From assembly GCF_015831345.1 (NCBI RefSeq), contig NZ_JADWYS010000001.1, positions 4,182,618 to 4,246,617 on the forward strand: 64,000 nt of DNA. Reading direction: 5' to 3'. The DNA comes from Caenimonas aquaedulcis (GTDB lineage: Bacteria; Pseudomonadota; Gammaproteobacteria; Burkholderiales; Burkholderiaceae_C). Positions 52,728-61,838 of the stretch are shown here, piece by piece. The position numbers and the translations under genes were made by a program. How positions within the stretch are numbered: position 1 is the stretch's first letter; every line of letters begins with the position of its first letter. Below the pieces are notes generated by a model, which was given only the letters and a program-made list of their open reading frames with translations, had not been told where the DNA came from and did no database searches.

Positions 52728-53630
52728 TCACGCCGCGGCCAGGTGTTCCGGCTCGCGGCTCCATTCGCACCAGCCGCCGTCGTACACGCTGATGCGCTCC
52801 CAGGCCATCAGCCAGGCGTAGAAGAACGCGAGCGACGCGCGCCAGCCGGTGCCGCAGTAGAAGGTGTTGCGCTGTCCGGCGTGGATGCCGGCCTCGCGCC
52901 AGAACGCCTGGATCTCGTGCGCGGGCTTCATCGTGCCGTCCGCGCGGTGGAAATCGCCCATGCAGTGCACGTCGCCGTCGCGCCCCGCGCGGCCCCAGCG
53001 CGCGCTGGGTATCTCGCCCTTCGCTTCGATGTAGCCGTAGCCGGAGGTTTGCCCGGTGAACTCCTGCCAGGTGCGGATGCTGACCAGCACGCCGTCGTCG
53101 CGCCGCATCAGGTCCTTCACCTGCCGCATGTCCATCAGGTATTCCGGATGGGCAGGGAAGTCGACGCCGAAGTCGGCCGCCGGCGCGTGCGCCACCGCGG
53201 CGCCTGTGGCGAGTTCGCCGCCCGACGATACCCAGGCGCCGAAGCCGCCGTCGAGAAGGCGTACGTCCTGCACGCCCGCGTACAGCATCAGGTGCGCCGC
53301 ACGAGCGGCGGCCAGCGTATTGCGGCCGTAGAGCAGCACCGTCGTGTCGTGGCGGATGCCTTTGGCAAGCAGCAGTTCCAGCAGCGCCGGGTCCGGCACC
53401 TTGTTCCACACCGGGCCGTGCTCCAGGTGGCAGGTCTCGAGGTAGCCTGCGCCGGGAATGTGGGCCTCGGCGAACAGGGCGGCGTCCTCGCAGCCCACTT
53501 CGAAGAGGCGCCAGCTCCCCGTGGGCGCGGCCACGACCGGCCGGCCGGCGATGAGCGCCGCCAGCCACGTGGGAGTGACCAGGTGCTGCCATCTCGGAAG
53601 ATGGCGGGGCAGCGCGGCGTGGGCAATCAC
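52728..53630 (-). CDS. Sulfurtransferase with tandem rhodanese domains, second copy
   Basis: 300 residues from a GTG start. Domain 1 holds LFEVGCEDAALFAEAHIPGA and LLDGGFGAWVSSGGE; domain 2 holds VSIRTWQEFTGQTSGYGYIEAKGEIPSARWG and the active loop YCGTGWRAS with the catalytic Cys. The CGTGWRAS loop differs from the CGSGVSA of the protein at 17244, so they are not recent duplicates; thiosulfate or another sulfur donor is possible. It is convergent with the hydrolase pseudogene. Confidence 0.85.
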   Translation of the reverse strand: MIAHAALPRHLPRWQHLVTPTWLAALIAGRPVVAAPTGSWRLFEVGCEDAALFAEAHIPGAGYLETCHLEHGPVWNKVPDPALLELLLAKGIRHDTTVLLYGRNTLAAARAAHLMLYAGVQDVRLLDGGFGAWVSSGGELATGAAVAHAPAADFGVDFPAHPEYLMDMRQVKDLMRRDDGVLVSIRTWQEFTGQTSGYGYIEAKGEIPSARWGRAGRDGDVHCMGDFHRADGTMKPAHEIQAFWREAGIHAGQRNTFYCGTGWRASLAFFYAWLMAWERISVYDGGWCEWSREPEHLAAA

Positions 53631-53725
53631 GGGGGCGGTCCGGCAAGGGGGGAGGGTGGCTCAGTGGAGCACGCCCCGGGCCGGGCCGGCAACGCAATGG
53701 GAACGAAAGGTGATTTTGCCAAATG

Positions 53726-54754
53726 TCAGGCCGCGCCGTGCTCGCGCCTGAGCATGCGTGCTGCTTCCACCATGTTCGCGAGCTTTCCCTGCGCGGATTC
53801 GCGCGGCAAATACTTCATGCCGCAGTCCGGCGCGAGGATCACCTGCTCTGGCCTCACGTGCTTCAGCGCGCGGCGGATGCGTTCCGCGATCACTTCCGGT
53901 GACTCGACCGCGGGGTCCGACAGGTCGATGCAGCCGACGAGGATCTGCTTGCCCTGCAACTGCGTGAGCTCGCTCGTGTCCAGGTGCGATTGCGCAGTCT
54001 CGATGGACACCTGCCGGCAGCGGCAGCCCGCGAGCTCCGGCAGGAACGAATAGCCGCTCGGCCGCTGGTGGATGATGGCCGCGTAGCCGAAGCAGATGTG
54101 CACGCATGTCGTGCCCTCCACGCCTTCGAGCGCGCGGTTGAGCGCGGCGAGCCCGTACTGCCGCGCCTTCTCGGGCCGCGCCTGCATGTAAGGCTCGTCG
54201 ATCTGCACGACGTCGGCGCCGGCGGCGAACAGGTCCTTGATCTCCGCGTTCACCGCCTCCGCGTAATCCATCGCGGCTTCTTCTTCCGATGGGTAGAAAT
54301 CGTTCTGCGCCTGCTGCAGCATGGTGAAGGGGCCGGGTACAGTGATCTTCGTCATGCGCGTCGTATTTCGCTTGAGGAATTTCAGGTCCTCCACTTCGAC
54401 CGCATGCCTCCTGCGGATTTTCCCGACGATGCGCGGCACCGGGTTGGGGTGGCCCGAGCGGTCGAGCGCGGAGCCGGGGTTGTCCAGGTCGACGCCTTCC
54501 AGCGCGGTGGCGAAGCGGTTGGAGTAGCTTTCGCGCCGGATCTCGCCGTCGCTCACGATGTCCAGCCCCGCGTCCTCCTGGGCGCGGATCGCGATGAGCG
54601 TCGCGTCGTCCTGCGCCTGCGCGAGGTAGGGCTCGGGCAAGCGCCAGAGCTCGCGTGCCCGCACCCGCGGCGGGAACCTGCCCGCGAGCTTCGCGCGGTC
54701 GATCAGCCATTCAGGCTGCGGGAAACTGCCGACGATGGTGGTGGGGAAGAGCAT
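53726..54754 (-). CDS. Short MetE-like (cobalamin-independent methionine synthase core) protein
   Basis: 342 residues, only the catalytic C-terminal barrel of MetE; the 400-residue N-terminal half is absent. Zinc ligands can be seen: His and Cys in CVHICFGYA, Glu in VVQIDEPYMQA and Cys in ILAPDCGMKYL. TTIVGSFPQPEWL is the usual opening. Relatives transfer methyl groups from various donors to a thiol. It is the last gene of the nine-gene operon, 15 bases after livF, so its methyl donor or acceptor may be linked to the imported substrate (inference). Confidence 0.85.
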   Translation of the reverse strand: MLFPTTIVGSFPQPEWLIDRAKLAGRFPPRVRARELWRLPEPYLAQAQDDATLIAIRAQEDAGLDIVSDGEIRRESYSNRFATALEGVDLDNPGSALDRSGHPNPVPRIVGKIRRRHAVEVEDLKFLKRNTTRMTKITVPGPFTMLQQAQNDFYPSEEEAAMDYAEAVNAEIKDLFAAGADVVQIDEPYMQARPEKARQYGLAALNRALEGVEGTTCVHICFGYAAIIHQRPSGYSFLPELAGCRCRQVSIETAQSHLDTSELTQLQGKQILVGCIDLSDPAVESPEVIAERIRRALKHVRPEQVILAPDCGMKYLPRESAQGKLANMVEAARMLRREHGAA

Positions 54755-54769
54755 GCGTTTCTCCTGTCG

Positions 54770-55474
54770 CTAAATTCCGAGATAAGCCTGCCGGATCTCC
54801 GGCCGCTTCATCAATTCATCCGGCTCGCCTTCCGCGACGATGCGGCCCAGTTCGAGCACGCATGCGCGATGGGCGATGCGCATCGCCATCGACACGTTCT
54901 GCTCCACCAGCACGATGGTGATGCCGCGTTCGCTGATCCGCTGGATCGCCTCGAACATCGCATTCACCACCAGCGGGGACAGGCCGAGCGACGGCTCGTC
55001 GAGCAGCAGCAGGCGCGGGCGCGCCATCAGCGCGCGGGCGATCGCCACCATCTGCTGCTGGCCGCCCGACAGTTCACCGGCGGGCGAGGGCAGCTTCTCC
55101 TTCAGGGCGGGGAAGAGCGCGAGCACTTCCTGCAGCGTCTCGCCGCGCTTCGCCTTCGCCGCGGGCAGGAAGCTGCCGACGTCGAGGTTCTCGGCGACCG
55201 TCATGCCGGTGAAGAGCCGCCGGCCCTCGGGCACGAGCGCGATCCCCGCCTCGCAGAAGCGGTGCGGCGCGAGCGTGGTGATGTCCCGCCCTTCCATCGC
55301 GATGCTGCCGGACAGCGGCCGGTGGATGCCCGCGATCGCGTTCACCAGCGTTGTCTTGCCTGCGCCGTTCGGACCCACGATGCAGAGCAGTTCGCCCGGC
55401 GCGACGTGGAGCGAGACGTCCCACACGGCGCGTGCCTGCCCATAGGCAATGGAGAGTTGCCGCAGCTCAAGCAT
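54770..55474 (-). CDS. livF: Branched-chain-amino-acid-type ABC transporter ATPase (LivF-like)
   Basis: 234 residues. Walker A GPNGAGKTT, signature LSGGQQQMVAIARAL, Walker B LLLLDEPSLGLSP, and the EGRRLFTGMTV segment typical of LivF. It pairs with the LivG half of the fused neighbour. The start overlaps the end of that gene by eight bases. In this operon the transporter probably carries an aromatic acid or related compound (Liv/HAAT family members do both). Confidence 0.92.
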   Translation of the reverse strand: MLELRQLSIAYGQARAVWDVSLHVAPGELLCIVGPNGAGKTTLVNAIAGIHRPLSGSIAMEGRDITTLAPHRFCEAGIALVPEGRRLFTGMTVAENLDVGSFLPAAKAKRGETLQEVLALFPALKEKLPSPAGELSGGQQQMVAIARALMARPRLLLLDEPSLGLSPLVVNAMFEAIQRISERGITIVLVEQNVSMAMRIAHRACVLELGRIVAEGEPDELMKRPEIRQAYLGI

Positions 55475-57233
55475 GCGCCACCCCCAGGTAGGCCGTCATC
55501 ACCTCGGGCCGCTGCATCACCTCGCGCGGCGCGCCTTCGGCGAGCACCGTGCCCTGGTCGAACACGACGACGCGGTCCGTGAGCGCCATCACGGCGTCCA
55601 TCACGTGCTCGACGAAGACGATGGTGGTGCCCTGGTCGCGGATGCGGCGGATCTGCGTCACCGCCGATTGGATCTCCGTGGGCGTGAGGCCGCACAGCAC
55701 TTCGTCGAGCAGCACGAGCTGCGGCCGCGCGGCGAGGGCGCGCGCGAGTTCGAGGAACTTGCGCTGGTGCAGGTTGAGGTCGCCGGGCAGCTGGTGGGCC
55801 TTGTCGGCGAGATGCGTGAACTCCAGCCACTCGTGCGCCGCATGGCGGCCGCCGTCGAGCGTGGAGATGCCGCGGCCCGCGTACATCGCCGCGATGGCGA
55901 CGTTGTCCAGCACGCTGAGCTGCGGGAACGGGCGCGGGATCTGGTAGGTGCGCGCGATGCCCGCACGCGCGATATCGTGCGCGGGGAGGCCCGCGAGGTC
56001 GCGCCCGCCGAGCCAGACCTCGCCGGCATCGGGAAGGAAATGGCCGCTCACGACGTTGATGAAGGTGGACTTGCCGGAGCCGTTCGGGCCGAGCAGGCCG
56101 AGGATTTCGCCCTGGCGGACTTCGAGGCTGACGTTCGATAGGGCCTTCAGGCCGCGGAAGGATTTGGAGAGGCCGATGACGCGAAGGAGTGCCTCACCCG
56201 CTCCCTCTCCCGCCTGCGGGAGAGGGTTGGGGTGAGGGTCGGGGCGCGCCTCCCCCTCACCCCCGCCCCCTCCTCCTCCGGGGGCGAGGGAGTTCTGCTT
56301 CGAAGTCCGCCGGAACCTTCCCATGAACCCCTGCGGCATGAACAACACCCCCACCACCAGAATCAACCCGATCACCCCTTTGCCCAGCACCGCGTACTGC
56401 CCGCCCGTGAACGCGAACAGCAGCCCCGTAATCGCCACCGCCCCAATCGCAGGCCCCGCCCAGTGCCGCGTGCCCCCGAGAATGCTCATGAGCACCACGG
56501 TCAGCGGCACGGTGAGATTGAAAGTCTCCGCCGTCGTCACATACGAGATGAAGAGCGCATGAATCCCGCCGACCCATCCCGCGAGCGCGCAGGACACGGC
56601 AAGCGCCGCCAGCTTCCAGCGGTAAGTCGGCACGCCCATCACTTCCGCCGCGTCCTCATCGTCATGGATCGCGAAGAGTCCCGCCCCGAAGCGCGAATGG
56701 CGGATCGCCCAGGACACGAGCAGGGTGACGACCGCAGCGGCCAGCATCAGCAGGTACAGGCTCGACGTAGGCGTGGGCCCGATCGCGGGCACCGGCACGG
56801 CGTTCAGGTAAACACCCGGCCCGCCGTCGATGGACGTGTTGCCGATGATCGTGGCCAGTACGAAAGTCACCGCGAGGCTGAGCAGCGCGAACACTTCGCC
56901 GCGGATGCCGCGCACGCGAAACACGACCGCCCCCACCGCGACACCGATCGCGGCCGCGACGATCGCCGCCGCGGGCAAGGTCCACAGAAACGGCCAGCCG
57001 AACTTGCCCGCGAGCGTGGCCGTCGTGTACACGCCCGCGCCGAAGAACGCCCCATGCCCGAAAGAAAAATACCCCGCGTACCCGGAGAGGATGTTCCAGG
57101 ATGTCGCGAGCACGATCCAGAACAGCGCGAGGTAGAGGAAGGATTCGTAGAAGGACGGCAGCTTCAGGAAGGGCAGCGCCGCCATCAGCACGCCGGCTGC
57201 GACGATGCCGGCAGGAGCGCGGCGCAGCCTCAT
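55467..57233 (-). CDS. LivM-LivG fusion: permease plus ATPase in one protein
   Basis: 588 residues. Residues 1 to about 308 are a LivM permease with many helices (YAGYFSFGHGAFFGAGVYTT, LSLAVTFVLATIIGNT). A linker at about 313-348 reads GGGGGGGEGEARPDPHPNPL and on to LPQAGEG and comes from a palindromic repeat (56192-56296). From about 350 the LivG ATPase follows: Walker A GPNGSGKST, DLNLHQRKFLELARAL (with the altered signature LNLHQRK in place of LSGGQ), and LVLLDEVLCGLTP (Walker B). Its ATG overlaps the livH stop (ATGA). LivM-LivG fusions exist in related bacteria; a repeat-derived linker is notable. Confidence 0.88.
   Translation of the reverse strand: MRLRRAPAGIVAAGVLMAALPFLKLPSFYESFLYLALFWIVLATSWNILSGYAGYFSFGHGAFFGAGVYTTATLAGKFGWPFLWTLPAAAIVAAAIGVAVGAVVFRVRGIRGEVFALLSLAVTFVLATIIGNTSIDGGPGVYLNAVPVPAIGPTPTSSLYLLMLAAAVVTLLVSWAIRHSRFGAGLFAIHDDEDAAEVMGVPTYRWKLAALAVSCALAGWVGGIHALFISYVTTAETFNLTVPLTVVLMSILGGTRHWAGPAIGAVAITGLLFAFTGGQYAVLGKGVIGLILVVGVLFMPQGFMGRFRRTSKQNSLAPGGGGGGGEGEARPDPHPNPLPQAGEGAGEALLRVIGLSKSFRGLKALSNVSLEVRQGEILGLLGPNGSGKSTFINVVSGHFLPDAGEVWLGGRDLAGLPAHDIARAGIARTYQIPRPFPQLSVLDNVAIAAMYAGRGISTLDGGRHAAHEWLEFTHLADKAHQLPGDLNLHQRKFLELARALAARPQLVLLDEVLCGLTPTEIQSAVTQIRRIRDQGTTIVFVEHVMDAVMALTDRVVVFDQGTVLAEGAPREVMQRPEVMTAYLGVAHA
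56192..56296. repeat. REP-like palindromic repeat translated inside the LivM-LivG gene
   Basis: A perfect 11-base palindrome with two-base centre at 56203-56226 (CCCTCTCCCGC and its complement), flanked by a pairing outer arm CCTCACCC (56192-56199) with GGGTGAGG (56230-56237), then a second imperfect GC-rich hairpin to about 56296. Its reverse-strand reading gives PNPLPQAGEG, the translation widely seen from a dispersed proteobacterial intergenic repeat. The element is in frame and joins two domains. Confidence 0.75.
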
Positions 57234-58090
57234 CGCACGCGCCCCGGTCGCAACAGCAGGATCGCGATGAGCAGCGTGAAGGACACCAGCGGCGCCCACG
57301 ACGGCGACGTGACGGCCATCGTCACCGCTTCGCTCACGCCGATCACGATGCCTGCAACCAGCGGGCCGAGCGCGCTGCCCAGGCCGCCGAGCATCACGGC
57401 CGCGAACACCACGCCGACCCAGGTGTACATCTGCGAGGGGCTGATGCTGCCGGACAGCGCGATGCACACGCCCGCCACGCCGGCGATCGCGGAGCACGTG
57501 CCCGCGAGCAGGAAGCCGTTGCGCCGCTGGTCGATGCCGAAGGCCGCGGCCACGGGTGCGTCCTCGGCGGAGGCGCGCAGGGCCTTGCCGAGATCGGTGA
57601 AGCGCAGCACGGCCCAGATCGCGACAGAAATCGACACGGCCAGCACGAGCGTCATCACCTCGGGCAGGGGCAGGAAGAGGGGGCCGAGGCGGAACTTCAT
57701 GTCGCCGTAGTGCGACTCCAGTTTGCGCGGGTCCGCCGTCCAGATCGTCTGCATCACCGATTCGACGATGCCCATGCAGCCGAAGGTGAGCAGCAGCGAG
57801 CTGAAGGGCGTGAGCCTGAAACGGTCGGTGAGCCCATGCAGCCCCGCGCCGAGTGCGAACATCAGCGGCACGATGCACGCGAGCGTCAGCAGCGGATCGA
57901 GCTTGCCGACCGCCGACAGTTGCCAGCAGATGTACGCGGACAGGAATGCAAACGCGAAGTGCGCGAGGTTGATGGTGCGCAGCAGGCCCCAGCTGAGGCC
58001 GAGCCCCAGCCCCAGCAGGCCGTACAGCGCACCGGTGAACACGCCCGACAGGATGGACTGCGAGAGGAGGGTCCAGCTGGGGAAGGACAT
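57230..58090 (-). CDS. livH: Branched-chain-type ABC transporter permease LivH
   Basis: 286 residues with eight or so helices. It opens QSILSGVFTGALYGLLGLGL, has the EAA-like loop around LRASAEDAPVAAAFGID and ends in LLIAILLLRPGR. It forms the membrane channel together with the LivM half of the next protein. Its start is 4 bases after the stop of the substrate-binding gene. Confidence 0.92.
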   Translation of the reverse strand: MSFPSWTLLSQSILSGVFTGALYGLLGLGLGLSWGLLRTINLAHFAFAFLSAYICWQLSAVGKLDPLLTLACIVPLMFALGAGLHGLTDRFRLTPFSSLLLTFGCMGIVESVMQTIWTADPRKLESHYGDMKFRLGPLFLPLPEVMTLVLAVSISVAIWAVLRFTDLGKALRASAEDAPVAAAFGIDQRRNGFLLAGTCSAIAGVAGVCIALSGSISPSQMYTWVGVVFAAVMLGGLGSALGPLVAGIVIGVSEAVTMAVTSPSWAPLVSFTLLIAILLLRPGRVR

Positions 58091-58094
58091 CCGG

Positions 58095-59306
58095 CTATCG
58101 GGCCGTCATCACCGCGCCGGGGGCTGCGACGTCCTTGGGCCAGACCACGACCCACTTGCCGTTCTGGATCTGCTTCACGTGCATCAGGTCGTCGCCGTAG
58201 TTCGACGCGCCGTTGAAGCGCAGCGTGCCCTGGATCGTGTTGACGCGGTTCTTCTTCAGCCAGTCGGCGATGGCCTTGTCGTCCAGGCTCTTCGTCGCCG
58301 TCACCGCGGCCTCGAGGATCTGCCAGGCGGTGAACGACGCCGCAGCCTGCACTTCGACGGCGGTGTCGGCGAAGCCCGCCTTCGCCGCGCGCTCGTGATA
58401 GGCCTTGATGAAGTCGGCCGCCTGCGGGCGCGTGGTGAAGGGCGGGTGCTCCTCGAAAATCGTGACCGACAGCGCGCCGTTCGCCTCGGGCGCAGTGACG
58501 AGCGGGCCGGGCGCGGGATAGAGGTAGAAGTGCTGCGGCGGCGCGTAGTCGATCTTCTTCATCGCGTCGAGCAGCAGGTTGCCATCCACACCGATTGCGC
58601 CGACCCACACGAAGTCGGGCTTCGCATCCTTGATGCGCGCGGCGATGGGCCCGAAATCGCGGTTGCCGAATTCCCATTCGAGGAACAGCACCTCCTGCAG
58701 GCCGCGCTTCTTGAGCGTCTCCCGCGCGCCCATGGACATGAAGTGGATGGACGGGAACTTGCTCGTCACCACCGCCACCGTCTTCGGCGGCTTCGGGCCG
58801 TTGGCCAGCGCCTCGAACACGGTGTTCGTCGTGGTGTTGCCCGGGTCCGAGCCGAGCGACCAGGCGGGGAACTGCATGTCGTACTTCGCGAGCGAAGGCA
58901 CGCCGAGCGTGTGATGGATGAGCACCTTGTTGTAGCGCTGCGCGACGCCCATCGCCGAGAGGATCGCGCCCGTGGCGTACGGGCCCATCAGCAGGTCGAC
59001 CTTGTCCGAGGTGAGGAGCTGCTCGTATAGCGTGCGCGCGAGGTCCGGCTTGGACTGGTCGTCCTTCACGATCCATTCCACCTTGCGCCCGAGCAGGCCG
59101 CCGCGCCGGTTGAGGTCGTCCACGTAGATCTCGCCGACCAGCTTGTGCACCTGCGCGGTCGACGAGAGCGGGCCGGTGAGCGCGAGCGTGCTGCCGATGC
59201 GGATCGGCTGCGCCTGTGCCCAGGCCGCGAGCGGGGAGGCCGCCACGGCGGCAGACACGGCCGCGCCGAGAACGGTGCGGCGCTGGATCGATGAGGTCTT
59301 CTTCAT
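58095..59306 (-). CDS. Liv/HAAT-type ABC substrate-binding protein
   Basis: 403 residues. Signal peptide MKKTSSIQRRTVLGAAVSAA with the twin-arginine-like RRT, cleaved near AWAQA, then IRIGSTLALTGPLSSTAQVH and the periplasmic binding fold (type 1). The family binds branched-chain amino acids, amides or aromatic acids. Since a ring-cleavage dioxygenase heads the operon, an aromatic acid is likely (inference). AAGGAG precedes the ATG. It starts 23 bases after the FMN reductase stop. Confidence 0.92.
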   Translation of the reverse strand: MKKTSSIQRRTVLGAAVSAAVAASPLAAWAQAQPIRIGSTLALTGPLSSTAQVHKLVGEIYVDDLNRRGGLLGRKVEWIVKDDQSKPDLARTLYEQLLTSDKVDLLMGPYATGAILSAMGVAQRYNKVLIHHTLGVPSLAKYDMQFPAWSLGSDPGNTTTNTVFEALANGPKPPKTVAVVTSKFPSIHFMSMGARETLKKRGLQEVLFLEWEFGNRDFGPIAARIKDAKPDFVWVGAIGVDGNLLLDAMKKIDYAPPQHFYLYPAPGPLVTAPEANGALSVTIFEEHPPFTTRPQAADFIKAYHERAAKAGFADTAVEVQAAASFTAWQILEAAVTATKSLDDKAIADWLKKNRVNTIQGTLRFNGASNYGDDLMHVKQIQNGKWVVVWPKDVAAPGAVMTAR

Positions 59307-59329
59307 GGCTTGTCTCCTTGTTGTTTCAA

Positions 59330-59881
59330 TCACCGGGATGCGAATCGCGAAATCCACGTGTCGAAGTTCGCGAGCACACCGCGCAGGAACTCCTTCGTGT
59401 CGGCCACCATTGGTCCGTCGCTGTCGAAGAGCGTGGCGACGCGGCCCAGGTACACCTCCGGGTGCGGCATCACGACGGAGCCGCTTCCCGTGAGCGTCTG
59501 CTTCAACGCGAACGAACCCGCGAGCCCGCCCAGCGGCCCGGCGCTCTGCGCCATCACGAGCGAGGGCTTGCCCACCCACAGGTTCTTGCCATTGGGCTTG
59601 GATGCGACGTCGATGGCGTTCTTCACGCCGCCGGGGATGGAGCGGTTGTATTCGGGGACGACGAAGAGCACGGCGTCGAACCCCTGCACACCGGTGCGGA
59701 ATCGCTCCCACGGCTGCGGCGCGTTCGCTTCGAGGTCGCCGTTGTAGATCGGCAGGTCGCCGTGCGGCAGTTCGGTGAGGGTCATGCCCGCAGGTGCAAG
59801 CTCGTGCAGGGCTTGCGCGATGCGGCGGCTATAGGAAGCCTGGCGCAGGCTGCCGATGATCACGGCGACGTTCGATGTCAT
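59330..59881 (-). CDS. NADPH-dependent FMN reductase family protein
   Basis: 183 residues, flavodoxin-like fold. VAVIIGSLRQASYSRRIAQAL (FMN phosphate loop) and VLFVVPEYNRSIPGGVKNAID (the PEYN motif of the family) are present, and AQSAGPLGGLAG follows. Relatives reduce FMN, quinones or azo dyes with NADPH. In the operon it may keep a quinone or hydroquinone substrate reduced before ring cleavage (inference). Its ATG overlaps the stop of the CoA-transferase gene by four bases (ATGA). Confidence 0.88.
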   Translation of the reverse strand: MTSNVAVIIGSLRQASYSRRIAQALHELAPAGMTLTELPHGDLPIYNGDLEANAPQPWERFRTGVQGFDAVLFVVPEYNRSIPGGVKNAIDVASKPNGKNLWVGKPSLVMAQSAGPLGGLAGSFALKQTLTGSGSVVMPHPEVYLGRVATLFDSDGPMVADTKEFLRGVLANFDTWISRFASR

Positions 59882-61023
59882 GCGGGCGCCTTCCTCGCGA
59901 TCATCTCGTCGATGTCGCCGTTGTGTTGGCCGAGCGTCGGCGGGGGCACGACCGACAGCGAGCGCTGCCCGTCGAAGGAGACGGGCGGCCGCACCGTGCG
60001 GAACTCGCCCATGGTCGGGTGCGTCGCGGAGATGAGCAGCTGCAGGTGCTTCGCCTGCGGGTCTTCCAGTGCCTCGTCGGTGTCGTACATCGGCGCGTGC
60101 GGCACGTCTTCGGCGAGCAGGCGGTTGCACCATTCGGTGCGCGTGCGCGTCGCGAAACGTTCGGACAGGACGCCGATCATCGCTTCCTGGTTGGCGATGC
60201 GCGCCTCGCGCGTGGCGAAGCGCTCGTCCTGGAAGATCGCAGGCCGCTCGATCGCGTTGGCCAGGCCCTGCCAGAACTTCTCCGGTGACGACATGTGCAG
60301 CGCGACCCACTTGCCGTCCTTGCACTCCATCACGTACGACTGCGACACGCGCGGGCGGCTGTACGGCCCCATCACTTCGCCGGCGGAGTAGTAGTGGGTG
60401 AACGCGTCGAGGTTCCAGTGCGTCATCGCCTCCAGCATCGACACCTCGACCTTGCGGCCCAGGCCCGTTTGCGAACGCTCGTACAGCGCGCCGAGGATGC
60501 CGTACGCCGCGTAGAAACCGGTGACGGCATCGGCGATCGCCGGCCCGACGACGCGCGGGTTCTCCGGGTTCACGAGGAGCTTGAGGTAGCCGCTGGCGGC
60601 CTGCGCGACGGTGTCGTAGCTCGGACGCGAGGCGGACGGCCCGGTCGCGCCGAAGCCGCTGATGGAGCAGTAGACGAGGCGCGGGTTCAGCTTGTGCAAC
60701 TGCTCTTCGCCGAGCCCCATCTGCTCCGCCACCCCCGGACGAAAATTCTGGATGTAGACGTCGGCGGTTTTGAGCAGCGCGTACAGCTTTTCCTTCTCTG
60801 CCGCAGACTTGGTGTCGATCGTGATGCTGCGCTTGTTGCGGTTGTAGGTCTGGAAGTGCGGGCTGTACAGGCCGCCCTTGAACGCGCGGAACGGATCGCC
60901 CGTGCCCGGCTGCTCGATCTTGATCACGTCCGCGCCGAGATCGCCGAGCAGCATGCCGCAGGCGGGCCCGGTGATGAACGTGCCTTGCTCCAGCACGCGC
61001 ACGCCCTTGAGCACTTCGATCAC
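59878..61023 (-). CDS. CaiB/BaiF (class III) CoA transferase of the aromatic operon
   Basis: 381 residues from GTG 61023, whose GTGA overlaps the stop of the lyase gene. Features: VLKGVRVLEQGTFITGPACGMLLGDLGADVIKIEQPG, RNKRSITIDTKS, VYCSISGFGATGPSASRPSYD and the aspartate in GPAIADAVTGFYAAYGIL. It would place CoA on the acid formed after ring cleavage, to be cut by the neighbouring lyase (inference). About as long as other formyl-CoA-transferase-type enzymes. Confidence 0.92.
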   Translation of the reverse strand: MIEVLKGVRVLEQGTFITGPACGMLLGDLGADVIKIEQPGTGDPFRAFKGGLYSPHFQTYNRNKRSITIDTKSAAEKEKLYALLKTADVYIQNFRPGVAEQMGLGEEQLHKLNPRLVYCSISGFGATGPSASRPSYDTVAQAASGYLKLLVNPENPRVVGPAIADAVTGFYAAYGILGALYERSQTGLGRKVEVSMLEAMTHWNLDAFTHYYSAGEVMGPYSRPRVSQSYVMECKDGKWVALHMSSPEKFWQGLANAIERPAIFQDERFATREARIANQEAMIGVLSERFATRTRTEWCNRLLAEDVPHAPMYDTDEALEDPQAKHLQLLISATHPTMGEFRTVRPPVSFDGQRSLSVVPPPTLGQHNGDIDEMIARKAPA

Positions 61024-61838
61024 GCGGGCTCTCCCGTCCGGGGAGCGGGGCCCTCGTACACCAGCTCGCGTGTCGCCTGGAAGGAGAGGGCGAATCCGCT
61101 CGGGTTCACCGCTTCCTCGCACAGGTGCGCGATGAGGCCTGCGGCGCGCGCGAGGATGGGCACGCCGCGCAAGCCCACGAGCGGGAAGTTGGTGCCGAGC
61201 AGCACGGCCGGGATCGCGGCGGACACATTGAGCTTCAAGTCCTTGCCGACGATGTCGGGGATGGCGGCCTCGACTGCTTCGGCGATCTGGACGAAGCGAA
61301 GGCTCGTGCCCGCATCCTTCGCCACCTGGAAGAGCGCCGCCACGCGCGGATCGCGCTCCTTGTGCAGTGAGTGGCCGTAGCCGGGGATCGTCTTGCCCGC
61401 GGCACGCCAGCGTTTCACCGCTTCACTCGCGGCACCGAGCAGGTCACCATCGGCAGCCTGCTCGTCGATCTCCTTGAAGAAGCGGCCCGCCGTCTCCGAC
61501 GCACCGAGGATCACGCTGCCGCAACCGAGGATGCCCGCGGCGACTGCGCCCTGCAGCGCATCCGGCGCGGCGGCGTACGTCATGCGCGCCGCCTGCACGC
61601 TCGGCACCATGCCGTGGTCGGCGATGGCCACCAGCGTGGCGTCGAGCACCTTCACGTCGCCGGGGGAAGGGCGCTGCCCCGTCACCAGCAGGCTGAAATA
61701 TTCCGTGAAGCCGATGCGCCCGATCAGGTCGCGGCAGAGGTCCTCGCCGCGCACGGTGATGGTGTGCTCGTCCGAGGTGCTGATCGCGGTGCGCGGCACC
61801 GTCGACTTGCCGATCTTGTTGATGGACGCGGCGCTCAT
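61020..61838 (-). CDS. Citryl-CoA lyase / citrate-synthase-fold protein
   Basis: 272 residues, shorter than citrate synthase (about 430), as in the citryl-CoA-lyase branch that keeps only the core. TISTSDEHTITVRGEDLCRDLIGRIGFTEYF is the usual start; ADHGMVPSVQAARMTYAAAP holds one active His and TIPGYGHSLHKERDPR the next. FALSFQATRELVYEGP ends it with the CoA-binding Arg region. It would cleave a 3-hydroxyacyl-CoA. Start at 61838; its ATG overlaps the dioxygenase stop. Confidence 0.88.
   Translation of the reverse strand: MSAASINKIGKSTVPRTAISTSDEHTITVRGEDLCRDLIGRIGFTEYFSLLVTGQRPSPGDVKVLDATLVAIADHGMVPSVQAARMTYAAAPDALQGAVAAGILGCGSVILGASETAGRFFKEIDEQAADGDLLGAASEAVKRWRAAGKTIPGYGHSLHKERDPRVAALFQVAKDAGTSLRFVQIAEAVEAAIPDIVGKDLKLNVSAAIPAVLLGTNFPLVGLRGVPILARAAGLIAHLCEEAVNPSGFALSFQATRELVYEGPAPRTGEPA

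Noticed and set aside
55467..57233. LivM-LivG joint as a sequencing frameshift artefact
   Set aside because: The frame is open through the linker without any shift, and the linker has a clear origin in the palindromic repeat.
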